From the NCBI GenBank assembly GCA_021773835.1, contig JAJFJQ010000028.1, forward strand, positions 62,001 to 126,000: a DNA stretch of 64,000 nt, read 5' to 3'. This DNA comes from Gammaproteobacteria bacterium. GTDB lineage: Bacteria; Pseudomonadota; Gammaproteobacteria; Ga0077536. The notes below the pieces were generated by a model. It saw only the letters and a program-made list of their open reading frames with translations. It ran no database searches and was not told the DNA's origin. Each line of letters begins with the position of its first letter. Positions within the stretch are counted from its first letter, which is position 1. Positions 43,700 to 53,600 of this stretch are shown here, in pieces. Position numbers and translations under genes: made by a program.

Positions 43700-44617
43700 T
43701 TATTGACGTTTCCATAAGCGTCCATCAACCGCCGACAAGCCGAGCACGAGAAGCGCAAAGCCGGCGAAGTGCGTGCCTTTCATCGTCTCGCCGAGCACGC
43801 TCACCCCGAGCACGATGGCCGGGATCGGGACAAGGTAATTGACCAACAGGGCGTTCGTCGCTCCCGCGGACGCCAACACCCGAAAATAGAGGATGAATCC
43901 AAATGCGGTGGATCCAATCGCAAGCGCTACCACCGCCGCCATTACACCAACCCCTGGCGCCGCAAGCGTCCAAGGTTGATCGATAATGAGGGCAATCGGA
44001 ACCAGCAGGATCGATGACGTCGTCACCTGAGCGGTCGCAACAACCAACGGATTGATCCCGAGCGGCGCAAAGCGGCGGCCGAAAATGCCACTGACGGCGA
44101 AGCAGAAAGCGGCGGTTAGGCAAGCGGCTATAGCGACAAGCTGGCCAACAGCGCCATGCAAAGCTTCGACGCCGATCACTAGCACCACCCCAGCGAAACC
44201 GATCCCTGCGCCACCAAGCCGTAACGCCGTCATGCGCTCGTCGGACAAGGTTAGTCCGGCCAGAACCACCCCAAACAACGGCGTCGTTGCAACCAATATC
44301 CCGGCAAGCCCGGAGGCGATGTGGGTTTGAGCCCAAATTATCAGCGTAAACGGCACCGCGTTATTGATCAGGCCCATCACAGCATACGCTTTGAGTGCCT
44401 CGCCAGAGCGCGGTACTGGGATCTTTGCCGCCATCACCACGCACCATAAGGCGGCGCCAGCCAGAACAACCCGTGCGGCGACAATCGTCAACGGCGGCAA
44501 TTCTGTGACCGCAACGCCGATAAAGAAAAACGAGGAACCCCAAATACCACCAAGCAAGGCCAACATCAGCCAGTCGCGGAGATCCATTAACTGGGTTTGG
44601 TTTATTGAATCTTGCAC
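43700..44617 (-). CDS. EamA/DMT-superfamily transporter
   Basis: An integral membrane protein of 305 residues with about ten hydrophobic helices in two EamA repeats (LALLGGIWGSSFFFIGVA at the start; GSTAFGFILYFRVLASAGA and LLVNYLVPIPAIVLGV in the second). The family exports metabolites or amino acids. The ten N-terminal residues before MDLRDWLML may not be translated. It lies upstream of the dioxygenase gene on the same strand and could remove its substrate or product. Confidence 0.88.
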   Translation of the reverse strand: MQDSINQTQLMDLRDWLMLALLGGIWGSSFFFIGVAVTELPPLTIVAARVVLAGAALWCVVMAAKIPVPRSGEALKAYAVMGLINNAVPFTLIIWAQTHIASGLAGILVATTPLFGVVLAGLTLSDERMTALRLGGAGIGFAGVVLVIGVEALHGAVGQLVAIAACLTAAFCFAVSGIFGRRFAPLGINPLVVATAQVTTSSILLVPIALIIDQPWTLAAPGVGVMAAVVALAIGSTAFGFILYFRVLASAGATNALLVNYLVPIPAIVLGVSVLGETMKGTHFAGFALLVLGLSAVDGRLWKRQ

Positions 44618-44676
44618 GTTGCCGTTATCCCGGAGTAAGCCGCGAGGTATAACGGCACCGATCTCTTACCCCGACA

Positions 44677-44940
44677 TCACCGCGGTCGCGACTGACGCAG
44701 CGCGGGATTATCCTTATCTAAGTCCGCCTGAACTTGTTCTCGGGTTCTTTCGTAGATAATTTCACGACCCTTGACGCTCCCTGCATAAGCTAGACCATTT
44801 CTAGTCGGCAATAGCTCGCATCGAACACTGTGCACACCTTCGCCTAAGACGACTTCAATCTTGTCGGCATGCTTACGCAGAATAACAACGTCGAGGTTCT
44901 GTCCACTTTCCATTCTCACAGTAATCTTTTCACTATCCAT
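44677..44940 (-). CDS. Small uncharacterised protein, 87 residues
   Basis: A plausible small soluble protein, MDSEKITVRMESGQ at the start, with a strand-rich half (LDVVILRKHADKIEVVLGEG, then HSVRCELLPTRNG) and a charged helical tail. Composition is balanced and not that of a shadow frame; it is the only reasonable frame in the interval between the EamA and acyl-CoA dehydrogenase genes. I do not recognise a family. It may be cotranscribed with the EamA gene. Confidence 0.55.
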   Translation of the reverse strand: MDSEKITVRMESGQNLDVVILRKHADKIEVVLGEGVHSVRCELLPTRNGLAYAGSVKGREIIYERTREQVQADLDKDNPALRQSRPR

Positions 44941-45005
44941 ATTCGTTTAGGGCCCCTTCGGCCAATGCGTAGTGTGTTCGCGTTCGGGTAATCGATTGAT
45001 TATCG

Positions 45006-46241
45006 TCAAAGTTCCACGTCGCCCTTGAGCATACGGTTTGCGATCGTGCGATATAGGATCTCATTTGTGCCGTCAGCGACGTTTACAATACGTAACGAAT
45101 GCCAAGCGTCAGTAAGTCCCAATTCATTCGTAAATCCCATCGCGCCGTGGGTTTGAATCGCTTGATCGACCGCCTTAAACCCAATCTGCACAGAATAGGC
45201 TTTCGCCATACTGAGTTCCTTAATCGCGGGGTGACCCTGGTCGAGTAGCATCGCCGCATTTAGCCCCAGTAGATGGGCCGCGTGCAGCTCGGTGGCGGAC
45301 TGCGCCAATGGAAACGTCACGCCCTGATAGTTCGCGATGGTGGCGCCGAAGGATTCTCGTGTTTTGGCATATTCGAGCGCGAGTTCAATCGCCCAACGCC
45401 CGTAACCTACCGATCGTGCAGCATTATAGATACGGCCGAGGGAGACACCGTAGAGCGCCGCTTTAAACCCTTGGTCAAGCTCACCGACCAGCTGCCATGG
45501 TTCAACATAGAGATCGTCAAATGCGAGCTCTGCTTCATCGCCGCCGATGTGACCAAACAATCGGATAACCCGCTGCAGATTGAAACCGGGGGCGTCAGTC
45601 GGCACGATAAACGCACTGATCCCTCCTTGCTTAAGCTTGGCTTTCTCGGGGTCGGTGATCGCAAACACGACGCAGTAGTCTGCAACCGGCGCATTGCTGG
45701 TCCAGATCTTGCGTCCAGAAATCCGCCAACCATCGCCATCCCGCTCGGCCCGCGTTTTGATCATCGTCGCGTCCGACCCGGCATTTGGTTCGGACAAACC
45801 AAAGCACATCGATTGGGTGCCACTCATCAAGCCGGGCATCACGCGTTCACGCGCTTCACTGGTGACCTTCTCCAACAATCGACTCGGTCCGAACGCCCAA
45901 TGCGCGAGCGCATAGAGCATCAGCCAGTTGTGTGGGCCGCATCGATGAAACAAGGCTTCCCATGCGACATAGTAGGCAAGGTGTCCGAGTCCGGCACCAC
46001 CCAGGTCTTCGGGTGCGCACATGTGATAGAAACCGGCCGCAGCAGAGGCGGTGCGCACTTCGCGGATTAAGCTTAATACTTGATCTGAAAAACGCCCGTC
46101 CTCGCGATACAGTGCGCGCGGATCTTCGAAAAGTTTTTGGTTTGCCGCATGACGTGGCAGTACTTCATGTTCCGCGAAGGCGATAATTCCATCGCGCGCG
46201 GCGACCACGTCTTCGGGCAAGTCAATAGCGATGGCGCTCAC
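45006..46241 (-). CDS. Acyl-CoA dehydrogenase
   Basis: FAD-dependent acyl-CoA dehydrogenase of 411 residues, which introduces an alpha,beta double bond with electrons going to ETF. Blocks: CFGLSEPNAGSDATM, WRISGRKIWTSNAPVADY, SVGYGRWAIELALEYAKTRESFG, IQTHGAMGFTNELGL and NVADGTNEI. GTG at 46241 is the likely start since AAGGGG lies five bases upstream; a longer frame to 46262 exists. It stands 48 bases after the Lrp gene on the same strand, which could mean a branched-chain acyl-CoA substrate, in keeping with leuA nearby. Confidence 0.92.
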   Translation of the reverse strand: MSAIAIDLPEDVVAARDGIIAFAEHEVLPRHAANQKLFEDPRALYREDGRFSDQVLSLIREVRTASAAAGFYHMCAPEDLGGAGLGHLAYYVAWEALFHRCGPHNWLMLYALAHWAFGPSRLLEKVTSEARERVMPGLMSGTQSMCFGLSEPNAGSDATMIKTRAERDGDGWRISGRKIWTSNAPVADYCVVFAITDPEKAKLKQGGISAFIVPTDAPGFNLQRVIRLFGHIGGDEAELAFDDLYVEPWQLVGELDQGFKAALYGVSLGRIYNAARSVGYGRWAIELALEYAKTRESFGATIANYQGVTFPLAQSATELHAAHLLGLNAAMLLDQGHPAIKELSMAKAYSVQIGFKAVDQAIQTHGAMGFTNELGLTDAWHSLRIVNVADGTNEILYRTIANRMLKGDVEL

Positions 46242-46289
46242 TAGATCCCCTTTCTTCACCAAATGTAAAACGGACTCAAGCGATCCATC

Positions 46290-46793
46290 TTACGCAATAT
46301 GCTCCAACGGTAACTCCGTTTTATTGATCACCTTGCGCAATACAAAACTTGAATGAACCCCGCTCACGCCTTCGATGCGGGTGAGTCTGCCGAGTAGAAA
46401 CTCTTCGTAGTAGGTCATATCCGGCAATACCGCTTTGAGCAGATAGTCCGCGGTTTGTCCGGTTACGATGCTGCATTCGACGACCTCGGGGAATTCTCGG
46501 ACGCTTTGCTCAAAATGCTCAAAGCGATCGGGTGTGTGGCGATCCATCGTGATCGAGATCATTGCCGTGATGTTTAAACCGAGCCGAGCGCCGTTTAGAA
46601 TCGTGACGTGGCGCTCTATCAAACCAGATTCCTCGAGGCGCTTGACCCGACGCGAACATGGCGTCGGTGACAGACCTATTTGATCTGCGAGTTCCAGATT
46701 GCTGATGCGTCCATTCCCCTGCATCAAAGCGAGGATACGGCGATCCGTTCGGTCGAGTTTTATAGGTGAATGGGGTCCCAATTGCTTAGACAT
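46290..46793 (-). CDS. Lrp/AsnC-family transcriptional regulator
   Basis: A 167-residue regulator with an N-terminal helix-turn-helix (IKLDRTDRRILALMQ, NLELADQIGLSPTPCSRRVKRLEESGLI) and a C-terminal ligand-binding RAM domain (VVECSIVTGQTADYLLKAVL, and GVSGVHSSFVLRKV). It is divergent from leuA, so it probably senses a branched-chain amino acid or keto acid and controls leuA and itself through the AT-rich intergenic region. Confidence 0.93.
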   Translation of the reverse strand: MSKQLGPHSPIKLDRTDRRILALMQGNGRISNLELADQIGLSPTPCSRRVKRLEESGLIERHVTILNGARLGLNITAMISITMDRHTPDRFEHFEQSVREFPEVVECSIVTGQTADYLLKAVLPDMTYYEEFLLGRLTRIEGVSGVHSSFVLRKVINKTELPLEHIA

Positions 46794-46977
46794 ACAGTTT
46801 AGCCAGATAATTAGGTATTAAATCTAATATATCGTCTATTTGTAGATAATAATATCTTTAAATGACAATTATTGTAGTGATTTAGCAATCCTTCCCTAAC
46901 GCTCACCGCCTATAATCTGCTACCAAGCGCGACCACTGCCCGATGGTCGTCATCTTACTTAGATAAAGAGAACTGAC
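46794..46977 (+). promoter_or_regulatory. Lrp-leuA control region: candidate operators, -10 box and 5' UTR hairpin
   Basis: The 184-base divergent spacer is AT-rich near the regulator gene. It holds inverted repeats ATTAG (46810-46814) with CTAAT (46824-46828), and TCTA-TTTG-TAGA nearby, good candidates for Lrp binding. A perfect TATAAT at 46911-46916 points toward leuA; no good -35 is seen, suggesting activator dependence. Transcription would begin near 46923 and the leader then contains the hairpin CGACCA (46930-46935)/TGGTCG (46944-46949) with an 8-base loop, about 30 bases before the ATG. No leucine-rich leader peptide or T-box is evident. Confidence 0.55.
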
Positions 46978-48657
46978 ATGAGCACCTTCGATCATCGCAA
47001 ATATCTGCCCTACCCACCGATTGGCTTAACTAATCGAACTTGGCCCGATCGGGTCATCGAGCGTGCGCCGAAATGGTGCAGTGTTGATCTCCGCGACGGC
47101 AACCAAGCGTTAATCGAACCGATGAACGTTGCCCAGAAATTGCATATGTTCAAACTACTGGTGAAGGTTGGCTTCAAGGAAATTGAGGTTGGCTTTCCGG
47201 CCGCATCACAACCGGATTTCGACTTCGTGCGCTGTCTTATCAATGACGGCTTGATACCGGATGACGTCACGGTGCAAGTTCTAACTCAAGCTCGGCCAGA
47301 GTTGATCAAACGCTCCTTCGAGTCGCTCGCTGGCGCTAAGCACGCGATAATGCATCTGTACAATTCGACGTCGACTGTGCAGCGCGAGCAAGTCTTTGCG
47401 CTCGATCGCGATGGCATAAAAAAAATCGCGGTTGACGGTGCCGAGTTCGTTAAGTCTGAGGCGAAACAATATCCGGATACCGAATGGACCTTTCAGTACT
47501 CGCCGGAGAGTTTTACCGGCACTGAACTCGATTACGCCGTTGAAGTCTGCGATGCGGTTCTCGATGTGTGGGATGCAAAAGCAAGCAAACCGTGCATCAT
47601 TAACCTGCCAGCTACCGTCGAGATGGCGACACCAAATGTTTATGCCGATCAAATCGAATGGATGTCGACGAACATCAAACGCCGCGACGGCGTCGTATTG
47701 AGTCTGCATACGCATAATGATCGCGGATGCGCCGTCGCTGCGGCGGAACTCGGCGTAATGGGCGGTGCAGACCGTATCGAAGGGACTTTGCTCGGCAACG
47801 GTGAACGTACGGGCAACATGGACATCGTAACCATGGCAATGAATCTGTACAGCCGCGGTGTCGATCCCGAACTCGATCTGTCCAATATGGACGAAATCAT
47901 TCGTGGCGTTAAGGCGTGTACGCAGTTGCCGGTTCACCCACGTCACCCCTATGCTGGAGACCTCGTATTTACCGCATTCTCCGGTAGCCATCAGGATGCG
48001 ATAAAGAAATGCCTGGGCCGACGTAATCCCGATGATCCTTGGGAGGTTGCCTATCTACCAATCGATCCGGCCGATCTTGGACGCTCTTACCAAGAAGTTA
48101 TCCGCATTAATAGTCAGTCAGGCAAAGGCGGCATTGCGTATATTTTGGAGCAAGAGCAAGGCTTACAGATACCGCGTTGGCTGCAGGTCGACTTTAGTCA
48201 AGTGGTGCAGAAGTTCGCCGAGGACAGCGAAACAGAAGTTCCCCCTGAGACGATCGTGACGCTGTTCGATCAACAATATTTTGGTTCGCGCACACCATTT
48301 GACCTAACCGGCTACCAGCTATCGCGCGAGAACAATGAAGACCAACTCACTGCGAATCTAACTGAGAACGGTAATGCCTTAACATTAAGCGGCCGGGCAT
48401 CTGGGGTCGTCGGCGCATTCGTCTTAGCCCTAGAGACGCATTGTGGGAAGGACATCGTACTCGTCGAATATAGCGAACATACGCTCAATCAAGCCGATGG
48501 GGCGGGCGCCGACGCGATCACCTATGTCCAGTTAAATATCGATGGACGACGTTATTGTGGCGTGGGACGTTCAACTGATATCGTCGAGGCGTCGCTGCTC
48601 GCTATCTTGAGCGCGATAAATCAACCGCTTGCGGTTGGTGAGAATATCGCGGCCTAG
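46978..48657 (+). CDS. leuA: 2-isopropylmalate synthase, long form
   Basis: First committed enzyme of leucine biosynthesis, condensing acetyl-CoA with 2-oxoisovalerate. The 559-residue type with SVDLRDGNQALIEP (metal Asp, catalytic Arg) near residue 40, FQYSPESFTGTELDY, LSLHTHNDRGCAVA with the metal histidines, GNGERTGNMD and the C-terminal regulatory domain (YSEHTLNQADGAGADAITYV) that binds leucine. A GAGA-rich segment precedes the ATG. Divergent from the Lrp-type regulator; no other leu gene is adjacent, so the pathway is dispersed. Confidence 0.96.
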   Translation: MSTFDHRKYLPYPPIGLTNRTWPDRVIERAPKWCSVDLRDGNQALIEPMNVAQKLHMFKLLVKVGFKEIEVGFPAASQPDFDFVRCLINDGLIPDDVTVQVLTQARPELIKRSFESLAGAKHAIMHLYNSTSTVQREQVFALDRDGIKKIAVDGAEFVKSEAKQYPDTEWTFQYSPESFTGTELDYAVEVCDAVLDVWDAKASKPCIINLPATVEMATPNVYADQIEWMSTNIKRRDGVVLSLHTHNDRGCAVAAAELGVMGGADRIEGTLLGNGERTGNMDIVTMAMNLYSRGVDPELDLSNMDEIIRGVKACTQLPVHPRHPYAGDLVFTAFSGSHQDAIKKCLGRRNPDDPWEVAYLPIDPADLGRSYQEVIRINSQSGKGGIAYILEQEQGLQIPRWLQVDFSQVVQKFAEDSETEVPPETIVTLFDQQYFGSRTPFDLTGYQLSRENNEDQLTANLTENGNALTLSGRASGVVGAFVLALETHCGKDIVLVEYSEHTLNQADGAGADAITYVQLNIDGRRYCGVGRSTDIVEASLLAILSAINQPLAVGENIAA

Positions 48658-48663
48658 AGATCC

Positions 48664-48722
48664 GCCCGGGTGCCGGGCAGTGAATTAGCTCAGCGTGAGG
48701 GGCGAGACCGCGACTAGGTCTC
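48664..48722 (+). terminator. Two hairpins after leuA, weak terminator candidate
   Basis: GCCCGG (48664-48669) and CCGGGC (48673-48678) form a tight GC stem with a three-base loop seven bases after the leuA stop; a second stem GAGACC (48704-48709)/GGTCTC (48717-48722) with a seven-base loop follows. Neither has a downstream T run, so termination would be Rho-dependent or the hairpins serve RNA stability. The second stem together with TTCGAACC at 48733-48740 gives a faint tRNA look, treated separately. Confidence 0.35.
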
Positions 48723-48775
48723 ATTCGCCGCGTTCGAACCGGCAAGCACCAGGCTTTCTGCTACCTTTCTTTGTC

Positions 48776-49549
48776 ATGAGCAGGGGGTTCTTAAAGACGT
48801 GCGCGTACATGCTCGTGGTGAGCACCGCGCCGGGCTATGCGTTATCAATATCTCCCGCTACTGACTACACCATCAGTCAAACCACCGTGTATGACGCGTC
48901 AAGCGAGGTAACGATCGGGTTACGGATTGGCGCTAATAATCAATGCGACAGCATCAAGGCCAGCCTATTGCAACGCGCAACGGCGCTTGCGACAACCCTC
49001 GATGAACGCACTATCCCAACTTGCACTACGGATGCTAATGGTGACATTCCATTCAGCTTTACGGCGCCGGCCGTCGTTCGTACTACCCGGCTCACGTGGG
49101 AGATACAAAGCTGTGACCGAGAGCGACGTTGCGAAATCATCGGAGAATTCAATTTCATTGTATTACCGGCCGATTATTTGCAAACATTAATTGATTGGAG
49201 CGCGGAACATACGGTGTTGGTCGCCGATCCCGCTGGATGGCTTGCCGCATTCCTCGACCGGATTGGGGTGCAATATACGGAGAATGCACGCGCGGTGGCG
49301 GCCGACAGCGACGTCGTTGTGTTGGTAACGGTCACCGACCCAACTAAGCCCGCAGCGCACGGCCTACCGCCTCGATTCCCGAAACGCGTCATAGAATTCC
49401 ACGACTACCCGTCCGCGCAACCAATCGTGTGGGTCGAGTCCTCCGCTGATGGCACCGTCATTGCGGTTAAATATCCATGGATTCATGGATCCGAAAGAGA
49501 TGCCGCCAACAAGAAAATGTTCTATGAACTGTTTCAGCGCCTATTTTGA
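48776..49549 (+). CDS. Secreted protein of unknown function, first gene of the FlgO/CsgG-like cluster
   Basis: About 257 residues with a Sec signal peptide (LKTCAYMLVVSTAPGYA) if ATG 48776 is used; the longer frame from 48695 starts in unconvincing sequence. The mature N-terminal half is beta-rich with four cysteines (NNQCDSIK, IPTCTTD, IQSCDRERRCEI), likely two disulfides; the second half looks alpha/beta (TVLVADPAGWLAAFLDRIG, VVVLVTVTD). No family is recognised. The next gene is 17 bases downstream and the set appears to be one operon, so it is probably a periplasmic part of the same apparatus. Confidence 0.72.
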   Translation: MSRGFLKTCAYMLVVSTAPGYALSISPATDYTISQTTVYDASSEVTIGLRIGANNQCDSIKASLLQRATALATTLDERTIPTCTTDANGDIPFSFTAPAVVRTTRLTWEIQSCDRERRCEIIGEFNFIVLPADYLQTLIDWSAEHTVLVADPAGWLAAFLDRIGVQYTENARAVAADSDVVVLVTVTDPTKPAAHGLPPRFPKRVIEFHDYPSAQPIVWVESSADGTVIAVKYPWIHGSERDAANKKMFYELFQRLF

Positions 49550-49566
49550 AGGCTGGAGTATCCATA

Positions 49567-50535
49567 ATGACTAATGAAAATCTCGCTAATTTTTATGCCG
49601 CTATCAGTGCCGCAATATTGACGGTACTTTCGTTCGGCAGTTTCGCAGCATCGACCGATACCAATGCGACCGGTTTCAGCGTCGCTGTACTACCGTTTGC
49701 CGCCGATGAAGAACAATACGGCGAGTTAGGTCGGGATCTTCAAAGTTTGCTGACTGCGCACTTATCCTCAGACGCGAAAATTATATTAGTCGAACGGGCC
49801 GAACTCGACACCGCACTGTCGGAGACTGAGCTGGGGATCTCCGGCACCGTCGATCCGGAAACGGCGGCGAAGATCGGCTATATCACCGGCGCTCAAATTC
49901 TCGTAACCGGCCGCGCATTTAGCGTACAAAAAGAGCTCGTTGCCGTGGCAAAGATCATCGGTACGGAAACGAGTCGCGTGTACGGTGAAACAGCAACGAT
50001 GCCGCTACGTGGATCGGCGGTAGAGATGTCGATTGGCTTGGCCGAAAAGATCACCAACACGATCAACACGCGGGGCGATACATTGATCGCAACCCATGTA
50101 CCAAAAGCAGATGTCGTCACAGGCCTCCGCCCTCTAGTCGACGGCAAGACATTACCAAGCGTGTCAGTAAGCATCTCGGAAGTCAGCTTAAATCAGGAGG
50201 TTCCGGACCCGGCGGCAGAAACGGAGATTGCCTTTATCTTACAACAACTCGGTTTTCGGCTTATCGATCCGGAAGCCTCTAACGAACTGGCGGATGTTGA
50301 GATAAGCGGCGAGGCGTTCAGTGAATTTGGCTTACGCAAAGGGAATCTAGTGTCGACCAAGGCACGCATCGAAATCAAGGCAGTCGATCGCAGCGCCGGC
50401 GAAGTTTTGTTAGTTGATCGCGAAACGGCGGTTGCGGTGGATCTATCGCCTGAAATTGCCGGCAAGAATGCGTTGGCGAAGGGCGCGTCCCAACTGGCGG
50501 TACGGCTAGTGAGGCGGATCGTCGAGGGCAGTTAG
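49567..50535 (+). CDS. FlgO/CsgG/TolB-N-like secreted protein (cluster paralogue 1)
   Basis: About 322 residues with a signal peptide (AAISAAILTVLSFGSFAA). The first domain carries the pattern shared with two downstream proteins: VAVLPFA, a RDLQSLLTAHL helix, LVERAELDTALSETEL, GAQILVTGRAF. A second similar-size domain (VSVSISEVSLNQ, QLGFRLIDPEASN, ADVEISGEAF) looks like a degenerate repeat of the first. GGAG precedes ATG 49567. Such domains occur in outer-membrane FlgO, CsgG and in TolB; here no lipobox is seen, so a free periplasmic or partner-bound protein is likely. Confidence 0.75.
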   Translation: MTNENLANFYAAISAAILTVLSFGSFAASTDTNATGFSVAVLPFAADEEQYGELGRDLQSLLTAHLSSDAKIILVERAELDTALSETELGISGTVDPETAAKIGYITGAQILVTGRAFSVQKELVAVAKIIGTETSRVYGETATMPLRGSAVEMSIGLAEKITNTINTRGDTLIATHVPKADVVTGLRPLVDGKTLPSVSVSISEVSLNQEVPDPAAETEIAFILQQLGFRLIDPEASNELADVEISGEAFSEFGLRKGNLVSTKARIEIKAVDRSAGEVLLVDRETAVAVDLSPEIAGKNALAKGASQLAVRLVRRIVEGS

Positions 50536-50600
50536 CAGATTATTTACCCGGTTGCGCATTACCCAACATCGACTTCGATTCTTCAACAACCCGACGCCCA

Positions 50601-53600
50601 ATGCTTAGTCGCGTTGCCTCGATACTTATACTTAGCCTGTGCGCTGCCTTGGCCGAGGCCGAACCCATTACGATCACGGTCTTGCCGTTCGCTGCAGTAG
50701 ATGGTGAGCGACGAAGCTGGCTCGGTAAAGGCATAGCCGACATTCTCTCTCGTAACCTCACTGAGCTCGATCAATATCGAGTCGTCGACCGCGGCCAGCT
50801 ACAAGCGTATTTGCGCGAAATGGAACTCCAAAGCAGCGCCTTCACGAATACTGATCAAGCGCTTCGTGTGGCCCGCGTGACTAAAGTCGCGCAGATCGTG
50901 GTCGGTAGTTTCCGGGTAGATCGCGGTAAATTGAACGTGGAGCTCGCGCTAATCGAGCTCGGCGGCGAGACCATCACCCAGACGTTGAAAGTTAGTGGCG
51001 CTCTGGACGACTTACAGTCGTTGCTAGCTGATCTTATCGTGCGCCTCGCTCAAGGGCAGGGAATTAATGCCACTGAGGACACCCTCTCCCTGCTCTTGCG
51101 TCGACCGACCGAGTCATTGACCGCGCTTGAGTATTTTTATCGCGGTATGGATCTTCAAGACCAGGGCGAATACGAAGCCGCGGTTGGCGAGTTTATCCGC
51201 GCTGGAACCATTGACCCGAGGTACAGCGAGGCGCAACTTTGGGTAGGACGAATGTTTGAGTTTTTATCCTTGGATGCGCTTGCAATTAGTGCCTATGAAC
51301 AAGTCGCAGCGCAATTTCCACGCGCGGTGGACGGATTAGATGCAGGCCTGCTTGCAGCTCAACTAGAACGCCGCACTGACGCAGCATCGGCCGCGCGTAG
51401 ACTACAAGCGATTGCCGGGATTCGCCCAGTACGATCGCACACAGTGGAAGCTAGCTTTATGCTGGGTGAGGCACTCGAGTCGAAGGCCGACTTGCGAGCG
51501 GCCTACGAAGCATATGCGCAAGTACTCACGCTCAGCGAGCGGCTCGAGGACACCCATTCGATTAGACGAAAACCCGATTCACGGTTCTTCCCGTGGCGGG
51601 CTGCTCTCAAGCGAAATCGTGAGGCGAACATTCGTATGGTTCAAATTTGGCGCGATCTCGATTTGAACGCACTCGACAAAACAGCCCCGTCGCCCCCTCG
51701 CGGTAGTATTGTGGTTTCCAGCGATTCGCCGAGTTTCGTGGAGCGCAAATACGGTCACACAAAACCATTGTTTGTGAACGAGGCGCCATCACCAAACTGG
51801 GCCGAGAAGTTCTATGCCGTCATCGCGCCGCCGGGATACACGATATCCGGCGTTAATCTGGGAATTCATGGGCAGTTAACCCATCCCGGCGGACGCCATG
51901 ACTATACAATGCGGGTATCGCGGTTTCCCATTCCACGGAACTACCACAACAGCTGGTTGGGGGTGATCTACGGACAAACGTCCAAACCGCGACACCTCAG
52001 TAAACACATACCGTTTTACGGTGCCGATCAAGCGATCCTGGCGCTGCAGTTCATTGAGAACCATGGACGAATATTCGATTGGGGGATTGACCTAAGCCTA
52101 CGGCCCGATAGGGGGATCCAACCGCGGACGGATACTTATAAAAACAAATCCCGCGCCTTCCATGAGGGCATCTTGCGGGGACGCATCGAGTTACACGAAC
52201 CGGCGTTCTCGGGAGTCGCAAAACCTTTGAGTGAGCATTGGTATGAGGCGCGGCAATCGCTCGCGCTTGGACCCAAACGTGCGCAAGGTTTGCAGCTTGT
52301 GTTTGTCAAAGGCGACCTTGGCACATCACAAACCGACCTGTGGGGATCAGAAAGTAGCGGCGGGCGGCAGTGGACTTCTCCGGTACGGCTTGGGTTTAAT
52401 TCCTTAAGCGACGATTTTCTACCACAACTGGTTGGCGCAGAAGACGGTAGTGTGCGCGCTTTTTGGATCTCGAATCGGCGCGGTTTAGGGTGGGAGTTGT
52501 GGACGAGCATGCGGAACCAAGGCACCGCCGCGTGGGAACCCGCACTGCGCGTGCCCTTGGAAGCGTTTGGCGTGAACAGATCGCAATCCGATCATGCACC
52601 GACAAGATTGTTACATTACGCGGGGATCCAAGACCGGCGCGGACAGTGGGTCTTGGCGGTCGCTGCGCCAAAGCGAAAAACCGTCTTGATTCTCCTCTCT
52701 GTCGACGGTGAAACTTGGGTTCAGAAAGGGGCAATCGAAGCGCCGTTCGCCGTTGTTAACCCGGCTATTGTTGAAGATGCTGGAGGCCGCTATCGCCTAG
52801 CTGCGTTCGGCACGGCCGGCCGGTTTCATCTTTGGAGTTCGAACGACCTCGTAGAATGGGGCACGCGTGACTTCGAGCTGAACAACTACAACCATATCAG
52901 TGAAGTAGCGCCGCACCGCATCCAGCTAATTTCGCATAGCAACGATGAACTCACTGCTCTCATATCTGACACCAAGGTCGGCTTACAGTACGCGCGATTC
53001 AACCCAGATACGGACGCGCCCATATTCGACCTCGTGCGGCGAGTAGGGCTTGAAGATTACGCCGTGAGTGCCTACGACGGCCGATATCTGGTCGCGCGCC
53101 GTCTAAATGATGCAATTGAGTTTCGTGAGTACGAGCACTTCCAGACGCACCCGGGAGATCGCAAGCCGGATCGCGGAATCATCTACTCGGAATATTCGCA
53201 GGGCATCGCTGGTAACGATTGGCGCCGTATATTTGCTCGCCGGCGTGTGATCCAACCCGATGTAACAACCGTTGGGGTCGGTGCCGATGAGCGGGTGTGG
53301 TGGGGGATCGAAACCGGTGCAATGACGTTAAAAAAAAGCGATTTCTTCGCAGTCGACGTAGCGGATGGTTTTTTCCATCACCATGTCACGATAATCACGC
53401 CGTGCGGAAAAACGACCGGATTCGCCTCTCGCGATCTTGAGCAGCCACGTATCGGGATCGCACGCCGGCGCGCTAACGGTTTTAAATTTAGTCGGCGAGA
53501 TCTACCGAAAGCGAAGGGTAAGGTCACGGCGATGATATGCAGCAGTAATGGCGTGTATGTCGTCGGAACCTCACACGGGCATGTCGTCGCAGTTGATGGC

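Noticed and set aside
45273-46070. Long reading frame on the plus strand opposite the acyl-CoA dehydrogenase gene
   Set aside because: The opposite strand carries an unmistakable acyl-CoA dehydrogenase; this frame has low-complexity arginine-rich composition and no start signal.
47281-47991. 236-codon frame on the minus strand opposite leuA
   Set aside because: leuA is certain on the other strand; the antisense translation shows no domain and results from codon bias.
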